47,170 nt of DNA from a virus, in IMG/VR virus record IMGVR_UViG_3300018046_000002, positions 1 through 47,170 of that record, one strand, 5' to 3'. A program made the position numbers and the translations under genes. Under the pieces are notes generated by a model. That model was not told the DNA's origin. It saw nothing but the letters and a program-made list of their open reading frames with translations, and did no database searches. Shown here piece after piece: positions 30,771-37,737 of this stretch. The stretch's first letter is position 1. Each line of letters begins with the position of its first letter.

Positions 30771-33431
30771 ATGAAGAAAGCTCGCAATATCATTTTAGGC
30801 ACAATCCTTGTTCTGACCCTATGCGTCGGCGGATTGGCCCTGGCTGATTTCTACGGGGGGTTCCCCAACGCCGGTGTCACTGCTGCCAACATCATCGCCG
30901 CCCTCACCGGCAACCCGCTTCCCATCCTCCAAGGCGGCTCCGGTGCAACCACGGCTGCTGGTGCTCTTAGCAACTTGGGGGGCGCCCATAACGGTGCGAA
31001 CTCGGACATTACATCGCTGACAGGGTTGACCACACCGTTGAGTGTAGGCCAAGGCGGCACCAACGCAACCACGGCTGCTGGCGCTCTTAGCAGCTTGGGT
31101 GGCTTGCCCTCTACCAGCCCGCAAATCACCGGTCTTTTAACTGTTCAAGGCGTTGCCGCTAACGACAATCCCGTTGTAGGTTCCTCATATTTCACCACAG
31201 GTTCTTGGACTTCTACTGGTTGGACAGGTTCGGGTAATGGTCCTTGGACTAACGTTTCTACTAATACTGCGGCTCTTTCTTTCTCTGCGACGTGTTCAAA
31301 CGCAACAGTCTATAGAGTTAATTTAGTCACTTCGGGCACTTACGGTTCAGGGACAGTGACCGTGACTTTTGGCGGCAAGACACAGAACATAACTGCTCTG
31401 GGTACTATTGACTGGTATCCTTTGACTTCGGCAACAACCAACTTGGTAGTAACGCCGCCGGGGACATTCACAGGCACGATTGCGTTTACAATAACGCCAT
31501 TAACAGCATCCACTCCAACGGTGCAGCTTAATACTTCTGGTGCGGTAGACGCTGTAGAGGTACGTGAAAACTCATCGCTTGGCAATACTTTCTTTGGTCT
31601 AAATAGCGGTGAGTATAATACTACAGGGACGAGTAATACTTCGTATGGGGCGAATGCTTTAAAGTTCAACACTACCGGCAACTACAATACCGCCAGTGGT
31701 TATTACGCCCTCACCAGCAACACCACCGGAAGCAGCAACACTGCCAATGGCTATAACGCCCTCCAGAACAACACCACCGGCAACTACAATACCGCCAGTG
31801 GTTATTACGCCCTCTACAACAACACTACCGGCAACTACAACACTGCCAATGGCATGCAGGCCCTCACCAGCAACACCACCGGAAGCAGCAACACTGCAAA
31901 TGGTTATAACGCCCTCTACAGCAACACCACCGGCACCAACAACACCGCTAATGGTTATAACGCCCTCAGCAACACCACCACCGGTAGCAACAACACCGCC
32001 AATGGCATGCAGGCCCTCAGCAGCAACACCACCGGTAGCAACAACACCGCCAATGGCATGCAGGCCCTCAGCAACACCACCGGTAGCAGCAACACCGCAA
32101 ATGGTTATAACGCCCTCTACTACAACACCACCGGCAACAGCAACACCGCTAATGGTTATAACGCCCTCAGCAACACCACCACCAACGTCGCCACGCTCGG
32201 CTCGATTACTGGCGGCTCCCTATACACAACAGGAACGTACACAGGCGTTGTAATGACCCATTCAAGTGGGTCATCTGCAACTACATATCCTACAGCAACG
32301 ATAGTAGTAAATGTTGGCGGTGCGGTTTCATCCGTAACGATAACTTCTCCAGGCGTAGGTTTTCAGGACACAACAACTGTACTCACTGCCCCTGCCGCTT
32401 CGATAGGCGGCACTGGTTCAGGGTTCTCCGTACCCGTTGCAACACTTAACACTGCCGCAAACAATACTGCTCTTGGCTATCAAGCAGGACGATATATTTC
32501 AGGCGGTTCAACAGTTAATTCATGGTCCACGAACTCAACGTACCTCGGAATGAACACTTACGGATTAGCTGATGGCGACATCAATGAAACTGTAATTGGA
32601 TATGGTGCGGTTGGGAATGGAAGCAATACGGTTACGCTAGGTGGGTCAGGAACGACAGGGACGATAGTTCCTTACGGCAACGTCGGCATCGGGACGACTG
32701 CTCCATCCAATAAACTCTCCGTCCAAGACTCAACGGCACTCGGTACTGAGTCTTGCGCATACCCTACTACTTTCTCCAACGCAGTTTGGACCCTGGCTGG
32801 TGACTTCTCAATAAACGGCAGTGCGGCCACGTTTACTGAGTCTGGCGGATCGGGGACAATCACTCAGACTGCCGCTAATCAGGCTCAGGTTTCAGCGGGA
32901 AATCGCTGGTATCAGATACAGTACATTGTTTCAGCTACGCCAACCGTTGTCGGAGCTACGATGACGCTGACAACGGGATTCGCTTCTTCCTCGACCACTT
33001 TACCGATAGTGGCTGGAACAAATACAATACTATTCAGGTCGGCAGCGGCACCGGCAAACATTGTACTGAGCGTTAGCGGTGCTACCTCCGGGGCATTCAC
33101 TCTTACTTCGGTATCTGTTAAAGAGGTTCAGGGCGGCTCTATCGCTCTTGGCGCCGATATTAAGCTCGGTCCGACCCTTATGCCTGCGGGCACGACCGGC
33201 AATCAGACGATCAACAAGTCAAGTGGTCAGGTGAGGATTGCTGCGGCAGGGACAGCAGTGACTGTGACCGACAGCCTTGTGACGGCCAAAAGTATCATTA
33301 TGGCTATGGTGGCTTCGAACGATACAACTGCTCAGGTAAAGAACGTAGTGCCAACGGCAGGGAGCTTCACGATCAATATGGTGGCTGGCGTAACAGCAGA
33401 GACACCAATCAGCTTTGTAATTTTCAATTAG
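30771..33431 (+). CDS. Long repetitive tail-fibre-like protein with signal peptide
   Basis: 886 residues. Residues 1-26 (KKARNIILGTILVLTLCVGG) are a signal peptide. Next come two copies of the fibre motif Q-GG-T/S-ATTAAGAL-S-LGG (about 53-115), a beta domain, then eleven 17-residue units of type TGSSNTANGYNALYSNT (about 285-470), as in trimeric beta-helical fibre and adhesin shafts. The C-terminus (LGPTLMPAGTTGNQTINKSS ... TPISFVIFN) resembles fibre ends. No S74 chaperone motif was recognised. Likely receptor-binding. The export signal is anomalous for a virion fibre. Confidence 0.7.
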   Translation: MKKARNIILGTILVLTLCVGGLALADFYGGFPNAGVTAANIIAALTGNPLPILQGGSGATTAAGALSNLGGAHNGANSDITSLTGLTTPLSVGQGGTNATTAAGALSSLGGLPSTSPQITGLLTVQGVAANDNPVVGSSYFTTGSWTSTGWTGSGNGPWTNVSTNTAALSFSATCSNATVYRVNLVTSGTYGSGTVTVTFGGKTQNITALGTIDWYPLTSATTNLVVTPPGTFTGTIAFTITPLTASTPTVQLNTSGAVDAVEVRENSSLGNTFFGLNSGEYNTTGTSNTSYGANALKFNTTGNYNTASGYYALTSNTTGSSNTANGYNALQNNTTGNYNTASGYYALYNNTTGNYNTANGMQALTSNTTGSSNTANGYNALYSNTTGTNNTANGYNALSNTTTGSNNTANGMQALSSNTTGSNNTANGMQALSNTTGSSNTANGYNALYYNTTGNSNTANGYNALSNTTTNVATLGSITGGSLYTTGTYTGVVMTHSSGSSATTYPTATIVVNVGGAVSSVTITSPGVGFQDTTTVLTAPAASIGGTGSGFSVPVATLNTAANNTALGYQAGRYISGGSTVNSWSTNSTYLGMNTYGLADGDINETVIGYGAVGNGSNTVTLGGSGTTGTIVPYGNVGIGTTAPSNKLSVQDSTALGTESCAYPTTFSNAVWTLAGDFSINGSAATFTESGGSGTITQTAANQAQVSAGNRWYQIQYIVSATPTVVGATMTLTTGFASSSTTLPIVAGTNTILFRSAAAPANIVLSVSGATSGAFTLTSVSVKEVQGGSIALGADIKLGPTLMPAGTTGNQTINKSSGQVRIAAAGTAVTVTDSLVTAKSIIMAMVASNDTTAQVKNVVPTAGSFTINMVAGVTAETPISFVIFN
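31623..32181 (+). repeat. Eleven 51-bp coding repeats in the fibre gene
   Basis: Eleven tandem units of 51 bp (one is 48 bp) encode T-G-x-x-N-T-A-N-G-x-x-A-L-x-x-N-T. Units fall into classes ending YNAL, YYAL or MQAL that recur in mixed order, as expected from unequal recombination. Spacerless, coding and in-frame, so not a CRISPR array. Confidence 0.85.
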
Positions 33432-33439
33432 GAGGATGT

Positions 33440-33640
33440 CAATTACCCCTGACTGAAGTCAGAGGCTTGCAGTTCCAGATTTCGGCTGGCAGGTCGCTCT
33501 TTCGAGTTCGGACTGCGATTGGCGGATTGACAAAACGCCAGAACATGCTGCCACAACGGGATTAAGTATATTTTAAACCAAGCGGCAAGTCAAGCCGCAA
33601 TTCCTCCCCTGACTAAAGTCAGAGGTTTCCTTGCGGAGGT
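33440..33640 (+). mobile_element. Relic resembling the 3' end of an IS200/IS605 tnpB element (omega-RNA-like)
   Basis: No phage gene fits here. Two near-identical hairpin cores, CCCCTGACTGAAGTCAGAGG (33446-33465) and CCCCTGACTAAAGTCAGAGG (33607-33626), flank the segment. Between them one frame is open for 38 codons from 33449 (LTEVRGLQFQISAGRSLF and on to MLPQRD, stop 33563-33565), like a truncated protein C-terminus. Non-coding sequence follows with a GCGGC...GCCGC stem. From memory this resembles the right end of tnpB elements, where the last codons overlap the omega (reRNA) scaffold. No tnpB or tnpA body remains. Confidence 0.5.
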
Positions 33641-33646
33641 TTTGTG

Positions 33647-33910
33647 ATGAGAACCCTACTTGCAATCATCCTTGTGCTTATGGCAACTGCGGCCTTCGCC
33701 CAAACTCCTGCGCCTACGCCTCCTGTCTGGACACCTACGACAGATTGTAGTGCGTGTACTCAATCAGCACCGTGCTCAAACAGCTATGTGACGCCGGATG
33801 GTCTGACGACCTGCACGGGCACAACATACTGCATCAGCACGGGTGAGACTCCAAATTGGTACACCACATGGTCAAGCTGCGGGCCGACGCCAGCCCCGGC
33901 AGGACCATGA
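33647..33910 (+). CDS. Small secreted cysteine-rich protein
   Basis: 87 residues from ATG 33647. The signal peptide MRTLLAIILVLMATAAFAQ is followed by a P/T/C-rich mature part with eight cysteines (TDCSACTQSAPCSNSY; CTGTTYCISTGETP; SCGPTPAPAGP), suggesting a compact disulphide-bonded protein. Its ribosome site GCGGAGG lies in the right flank of the tnpB-like relic, so the insertion may have supplied the translation signal. Function unknown. Confidence 0.55.
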   Translation: MRTLLAIILVLMATAAFAQTPAPTPPVWTPTTDCSACTQSAPCSNSYVTPDGLTTCTGTTYCISTGETPNWYTTWSSCGPTPAPAGP

Positions 33911-33911
33911 C

Positions 33912-34055
33912 ATGAAGAAATACCTAATCATTATCCCGTTGCTCTTGATAGGCTCTCTGCTCATCGCGTGGCTGGTGTGCGGACGGTGCTATTGGGGAGC
34001 AGTGGATGACAGCTGGCGGCAATTAAAGTGGGGAGAGTGGCACACTGCCCGTTAG
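33912..34055 (+). CDS. 47-residue single-span membrane protein
   Basis: MKKYLIIIPLLLIGSLLIAW then VCGRCYW and a polar, tryptophan-containing tail (DDSWRQLKWGEWHTAR). ATG 33912 with AGGACC upstream; a longer frame from 33843 overlaps the previous gene. It is the last rightward late gene, and its end overlaps the leftward gene ending at 34052. Confidence 0.45.
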   Translation: MKKYLIIIPLLLIGSLLIAWLVCGRCYWGAVDDSWRQLKWGEWHTAR

Positions 34056-34079
34056 CGGCTACGCGGGCGGTGCTCTCCC
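34031..34079. terminator. Long imperfect hairpin at the convergent gene junction
   Basis: Arms GGGAGA, GCAC and GCCCG pair with CGGGC, GTGC and TCTCCC, with small bulges. The structure covers the ends of both converging genes (34055 plus, 34052 minus). No T-run on either side, so a classical intrinsic terminator is not proven, but the location suits a bidirectional transcription barrier. Confidence 0.35.
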
Positions 34080-34426
34080 TCGTCCATTTCGCCGGTCAGT
34101 TTCTTCCATCTCCGGTCCAGGCACATTGTGAACAGCCGGTCTGATTCGGCCGGCTCCTTTGTAGGCCCGACCGATTCGTGGATGCAGTCGAGACAATCCC
34201 TGATACCCTTATCCCATGAGACACGGACGGTGAATCGTACTCGGCTTGCCTCGGCGGGCGCTTGTCCTCGATCCAGATCATTATAACCCTCGCCGGTGAG
34301 ATAGGCTGCGGCGGCGGAGGCGGGAGGTACGGGCCTGGACCTTTGCTCGTACATAAAGCCGAACGCCACGAGCATTCCAAGGATAAAAATGATTAGCACC
34401 ATGGTTGTAATGCCGTGTCTGGTCAT
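34052..34426 (-). CDS. Membrane-anchored protein, unknown function
   Basis: 124 residues. N-terminal membrane segment (TTMVLIIFILGMLVAFGFMY), then a proline/alanine linker and a soluble part with three cysteines (IRDCLDCIHESVG; LFTMCLDRRWKKL). AAAGGAG 5 nt before the ATG. The last gene of the leftward operon. A periplasmic or cytoplasmic orientation cannot be decided. No family recognised. Confidence 0.55.
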   Translation of the reverse strand: MTRHGITTMVLIIFILGMLVAFGFMYEQRSRPVPPASAAAAYLTGEGYNDLDRGQAPAEASRVRFTVRVSWDKGIRDCLDCIHESVGPTKEPAESDRLFTMCLDRRWKKLTGEMDEGEHRPRSR

Positions 34427-34442
34427 GGGGCTCCTTTGTGAA

Positions 34443-35339
34443 TTATGCGAAACTGCGCTCTGCCAACTTCTCTTTGTAGTATTCGGGGAAACCGGCGATT
34501 GATTTTCTCAGAACTTCATTGCCGAACTCTCTGAACAGAAATTCCATGATCGTTTGTTTCTCTTCCTCAGTTATGTCACGCTGAATTTCCTTAATGAGTT
34601 TCCCGATGTCTCGGGGTGAGTTCTCAAGCTCTCCGATGTCAGCAAGATGTTGAATTGCCTTGTTCCATCTTGCCGGGGTTCGATATGCCTCACAGAAAAG
34701 CTCCCACTTCCCCTTGCCTGTATGCTCGCCCTTCCAAGTTTTTTGATTCACTTCCTTGAAGTTTTCAGAAACGAATTTACCCATCATAAGCGGCATCGGT
34801 TGACCTCCGAGCAAGAACTGTTTTGCGTAGTTCTTAACAACGACGCCCTCGACCTTGCAGCCACCCAAAATGCTGTCAGTTTCCAGCATGGCCGCAAGCT
34901 CTTCCATATTGCCAATGTGCCCGTAGTAAATCAGGGGTACATGGTCGATTTGAAGCATTTCGGAATATTCAGCCGTACCCATATTGAACTTGCTCCCGTA
35001 GGCGTCTGAGACACCAAAAAGCATCAAATGATTGAGCGGCACGCGTTCATATTTGAGAGTATTGTGCTTCGGTGTTTTTAGGTATTCGGCATAGAACACA
35101 GTGTTGTCTGGGATGATCGCCTCGATGGATTGAACGTAATCAATGGCCTGTAGAAACATCTTTTCGGGAGCAGCAGCAAAGATGATCTTGCCCTTACTCC
35201 GCATAAAAAGCTCACCATTGATCTTGCCCCAATCGAATTGAGAACCATCAATCTTCTCGGTGACTTCAACGGGGCCATCAAAGATGTCCCGAATGTAATC
35301 TTGCCCGAGGGTAAACACCTTGGGAAAAGCTTTAATCAT
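34443..35339 (-). CDS. RNA ligase (T4 Rnl2-type)
   Basis: 298 residues. The nucleotidyltransferase signature KIDGS lies in VTEKIDGSQFDWG, with K29 as the adenylated lysine. VFYAEYL fits motif III, VEGVVVKNYAKQF motif IV, and MGKFVSENFKE motif V. This is the order and spacing of Rnl2-like ligases, which seal RNA nicks with 5'-phosphate and 3'-OH ends. The C-terminal helical part (YRTPARWNKAIQHLADIGEL; EEEKQTIMEFLFREFGNEVL) could position the substrate. In T4 such enzymes repair cleaved tRNA after host defence nucleases act. No polynucleotide kinase is seen nearby. Confidence 0.85.
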   Translation of the reverse strand: MIKAFPKVFTLGQDYIRDIFDGPVEVTEKIDGSQFDWGKINGELFMRSKGKIIFAAAPEKMFLQAIDYVQSIEAIIPDNTVFYAEYLKTPKHNTLKYERVPLNHLMLFGVSDAYGSKFNMGTAEYSEMLQIDHVPLIYYGHIGNMEELAAMLETDSILGGCKVEGVVVKNYAKQFLLGGQPMPLMMGKFVSENFKEVNQKTWKGEHTGKGKWELFCEAYRTPARWNKAIQHLADIGELENSPRDIGKLIKEIQRDITEEEKQTIMEFLFREFGNEVLRKSIAGFPEYYKEKLAERSFA

Positions 35340-35557
35340 CCTCTCTCTCCTTTCATCGCTTCTTTCATTTTAGAAACGTGTGAATTGCGGGTTTTTTGCC
35401 CCGCTCCGACCAACGCTGAATATGAGGCCACAACCGAGGCAATAAACATACGATTTGCGATAATGGAATCTGGTGTTCCATATCGCAATTCACGCTCAAC
35501 TTCTTCACATGCTCTTGGGTCCGGCCAAGTCATGCCATCAAACATTAAATATCTCAT
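35336..35557 (-). CDS. Small protein upstream of the RNA ligase, unknown function
   Basis: 73 residues from an internal ATG with GGAGAGAGGGG upstream. MRYLMFDGMTWPDPRACEEV, then ERELRYGTPDSIIANRMFIA and SVVASYSALVGA, ending basic. ATGA-coupled to the RNA ligase. The sequence DG.TWPDP..CEEVE..LRYG resembles short phage proteins from recombination/early operons. Function unknown. Confidence 0.55.
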   Translation of the reverse strand: MRYLMFDGMTWPDPRACEEVERELRYGTPDSIIANRMFIASVVASYSALVGAGQKTRNSHVSKMKEAMKGERG

Positions 35558-35579
35558 CCCCTCTCTCCTGCGGTGTGGG

Positions 35580-35801
35580 TTATCGTTTTCGCCGATTCCG
35601 GTTCCGGTCTTCCTCTGGTTCTGCCCTGCCGCCAAAGCGAGTACGGAAAGCTAGTTCCTTGCCAATGGCTTCAGCGCCATCTTTGAATTTAGTCAGAAAC
35701 CATTCTTCCTCTGTGAGCCATTCGAGGTAGCTTGTCTCCAAGTCCTCGATAGGTTCGCCTTTGTGCTTGCCGAACGGAACTATCCAGAGCGATTCAGCCA
35801 T
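35580..35801 (-). CDS. DUF3820-family protein
   Basis: 73 residues. SLWIVPFGKHKGEPIEDLET followed by SYLEWLTEEEWFLTKF matches the DUF3820 core (MPFGKYKG.PL.DLP..YL.WL...). The family is widespread in phages and bacteria and has an RNase H/exonuclease neighbourhood in some genomes; its activity is unknown. The C-terminus is basic (DRNRNRRKR). Start after an unusual run of eight Gs acting as ribosome site. Confidence 0.75.
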   Translation of the reverse strand: MAESLWIVPFGKHKGEPIEDLETSYLEWLTEEEWFLTKFKDGAEAIGKELAFRTRFGGRAEPEEDRNRNRRKR

Positions 35802-35815
35802 ACGCCCCCCCCTTG

Positions 35816-35965
35816 TTACGGTGTAGGTTGCGCCTTTGGAAACTCCCTGATAATCTCGACCCTTTTGAGATGCCAGCAATTTGCGCAGCCTTCAGACACC
35901 GGCGTACAGCGCATGGCCAAGGGATTCCAGGTGTAATCAAGATATTCAATCTTCGTTCTCTGCAC
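35816..35965 (-). CDS. Truncated Gp37/Gp68-like (DUF5131) fragment
   Basis: 49 residues from a GTG with AAGGAGAG 5-6 nt upstream. QRTKIEYLDYTWNPLAMRCT followed by PVSEGCANCWHL is the N-terminal signature of the phage Gp37/Gp68 (DUF5131) family, normally about 250 residues (TKIEW.DYTWNP..GC..VS.GC..CYA). Here the frame ends 19 residues after the C-x2-C pair. The gene is therefore a truncation, or the cysteine knuckle survives as an independent small protein. Confidence 0.6.
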   Translation of the reverse strand: MQRTKIEYLDYTWNPLAMRCTPVSEGCANCWHLKRVEIIREFPKAQPTP

Positions 35966-36017
35966 ATCTCTCTCCTTCCCTGCCATAGGTAATTTCAATT
36001 CCTACTCGGTGGGCGGG

Positions 36018-36206
36018 TCACCAGACTTTCCACCAGGGACGGCGGCGAAGGACGGTGACGTGTATGCTGCCCGAATCGTCAGTTCCGTCGAATACTGTAG
36101 TGCCGGATCTCTGGCGCAAAAATTCTTGCAATTCTGAGCGGACCTGCTTCTGATTTCGCTTCCCGATCAGAATGGAAACCCTGAAATCAATTCTCCTGTT
36201 GTGCAT
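36018..36206 (-). CDS. 62-residue protein ending PWWKVW
   Basis: Basic first half (NRRIDFRVSILIGKRNQKQV), then ELQEFLRQRSGTTVF and SIHVTVLRRRPWWKVW. GGGAGG 8 nt before the ATG. TGATG coupling to the coiled-coil protein upstream. The C-terminal RRPWWKVW resembles the end of the unrelated-looking rightward protein at 45404 (LTPWWKFWE). Function unknown. Confidence 0.5.
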   Translation of the reverse strand: MHNRRIDFRVSILIGKRNQKQVRSELQEFLRQRSGTTVFDGTDDSGSIHVTVLRRRPWWKVW

Positions 36207-36913
36207 CAGCTTCGCCTCCCTGCCGCAATATTGCCTTCTGCCCAGGTATCGACACCGGGAATTTTAGCGGCTTCTTTCATGGATCGGACATATCCGCCGA
36301 TCTTAACCAAGTCCGGCGCTAGAAACTCCCTTGGTATTTTTGAGGCGTCATTAATACGGAATTTCCAGTTGGTTTTCATCGCGATTCCCCCGCCCGTCTC
36401 AACCGTCCGGGCGACAATCGGCGGCGGGATGAAAGCCGGTTCCTCATCCAGAATGGCCTGGGCCTCTTCTGTATCGCCCTCGGCCTCCGCGGCGAGTGCA
36501 TCCGCTAATCTGCGCTCCTCCGCTTCAGCCTCTGCGATTTTCCTTAATCGGGCTTCTTTAAGTTTCCGGAGGCGCTCTTCCTCGATGAGAAACGTACTTA
36601 TGCGGGCCTTGATAAGTTCCTCTGCCCGGATAAGCGGATTTTCCACCTTTTTCTGTTGTGCGATTGCCTCACGGTGGGCGGCGAACGCTTTCTCGATGAT
36701 GGGCTTAAAGGTATCTGCGATTTGCTTGCGCAAGTCCTTAACAGTTAATAGAAGTTCCCGGCCGCGCTCGTAGGTGGGCTTGTCGCTGATGGTGAGAGCA
36801 TCGGCTTGCTGGGAAACTGTGAGGGCCTTTAGTGCTTCCTGCGCACCGGACGGATGTCTCTCTTCCACCGGATTTATTACTTCTACCCCATACCCATTAG
36901 CTTGTGATTCCAT
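36206..36913 (-). CDS. Coiled-coil recombination-cassette protein
   Basis: 235 residues. DALTISDKPTYERGRELLLT and VKDLRKQIADTFKPIIEKAF, then a long coiled coil (AREAIAQQKKVENPLIRAEE; EEERLRKLKEARLRKIAEAE), PPPIVARTVETGG, and a C-terminal domain TNWKFRINDASKIPREFLAP ... AAKIPGVDTWAEGNIAA. This order matches a family encoded beside single-strand annealing proteins and exonucleases in many phages. Role unknown, probably structural or regulatory in recombination. Exonuclease and annealing protein are the next genes upstream. Confidence 0.75.
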   Translation of the reverse strand: MESQANGYGVEVINPVEERHPSGAQEALKALTVSQQADALTISDKPTYERGRELLLTVKDLRKQIADTFKPIIEKAFAAHREAIAQQKKVENPLIRAEELIKARISTFLIEEERLRKLKEARLRKIAEAEAEERRLADALAAEAEGDTEEAQAILDEEPAFIPPPIVARTVETGGGIAMKTNWKFRINDASKIPREFLAPDLVKIGGYVRSMKEAAKIPGVDTWAEGNIAAGRRS

Positions 36914-36934
36914 TAAGTTCTCCCGGTTTTAGCG

Positions 36935-37180
36935 TTACGGGCAATCCACGAAATTTTGCCCATCGTTCATTTCAATGTCGTAGCCAGTTTCTTGCTTTTT
37001 CCTTTGCGGTCCTACCCGGACTCCATCAAGAACGTATGATTGCTCGTACCATTCTGAATATTCTGAATCGGTCATGTCTTCGGGCAACTCATCCTCGTAC
37101 ATCAACGGATTTTCTACGAAATGTTTACAGTTCTTTTCGTGGTACGGATAAGAAGCTCGGCAACACCACCAGTCACCCAT
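36935..37180 (-). CDS. Small acidic four-cysteine protein, unknown function
   Basis: 81 residues. GDWWCCRASYPYHEKNCKHF has C5, C6 and C17, with acidic sequence after (YEDELPEDMTDSEYSEWYEQ). TAATG coupling to the exonuclease gene. Histidine and cysteine positions could bind metal. No family recognised. Confidence 0.5.
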   Translation of the reverse strand: MGDWWCCRASYPYHEKNCKHFVENPLMYEDELPEDMTDSEYSEWYEQSYVLDGVRVGPQRKKQETGYDIEMNDGQNFVDCP

Positions 37181-37737
37181 TAAATCAGTCCCTTCTCTTT
37201 ACGGTAATGGAAAACCGAGACTGCCGATAGGAACACCCCAAGCAGCCTCCGGTCGAATTTGTGAGCCTCCAGCTTGTACGTGCCATCTTCTTTCAGGTGC
37301 AGCATGTAGCCTGTGCGTCCGGGGTTAAACCCATTTGCTCGGAGCAATTCAGCATAGCTTTCGATCTGGATTGCATAGCCCTGGACCCCTTTAATGTCGA
37401 GCAGATATTCGTCGTTCCAACGATCCGGGCAACCGCAAAATCTATACGTTGGGTGCGCTAACGGCTCTTCGATATGCTCCCAATAGGTCATAAAGGTTTC
37501 TTCCTTGAACTTCATGTAGGCGTCAAGAAAGCCCGTAATTCGGGAGTCAACAGAACCCCAATCGAGCGTTCCGTTGTCGATCATGGCCGTTGCTGAATGA
37601 ATCGCCGTACCCCTTTCGAGAAACCAAGGGTCAGCGTTGAAATACCGGACAAGGCCGGTAGCGGCCAAAATCTCCGTAACCCCTGGAAACCGTTGACCAT
37701 CGACAGTGTATTCGTGGGATGCACTTAGTTCGATCAT
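37180..37737 (-). CDS. PD-(D/E)XK exonuclease (RecB/Cas4-like fold)
   Basis: 185 residues. H47 in GTAIHSATAMIDNG, then the catalytic acid in GCPDRW (D105), D114-I-K116 in YLLDIKG, and Q124/Y128 in YAIQIESYAELL form the typical H, D, D-x-K, Q-x3-Y order of RecB-family nucleases. In phage recombination cassettes these 5'-3' exonucleases resect ends for the annealing protein. Its start overlaps the stop of the upstream annealing gene by 4 nt, supporting coordinated expression. Confidence 0.8.
   Translation of the reverse strand: MIELSASHEYTVDGQRFPGVTEILAATGLVRYFNADPWFLERGTAIHSATAMIDNGTLDWGSVDSRITGFLDAYMKFKEETFMTYWEHIEEPLAHPTYRFCGCPDRWNDEYLLDIKGVQGYAIQIESYAELLRANGFNPGRTGYMLHLKEDGTYKLEAHKFDRRLLGVFLSAVSVFHYRKEKGLI

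Noticed and set aside
31623-32181. Possible CRISPR array
   Set aside because: Repeats are in-frame, coding and without unique spacers; they encode a fibre shaft.
31696-32253. 185-codon frame rich in T, P and A
   Set aside because: Alternative frame of the repeat region; open only because the 51-bp unit lacks stops in that phase.
35580-35879. Longer starts for minus-strand genes at 35580, 35336 and 38959
   Set aside because: Internal ATGs with purine-rich ribosome sites at proper spacing are better supported than the maximal frames.
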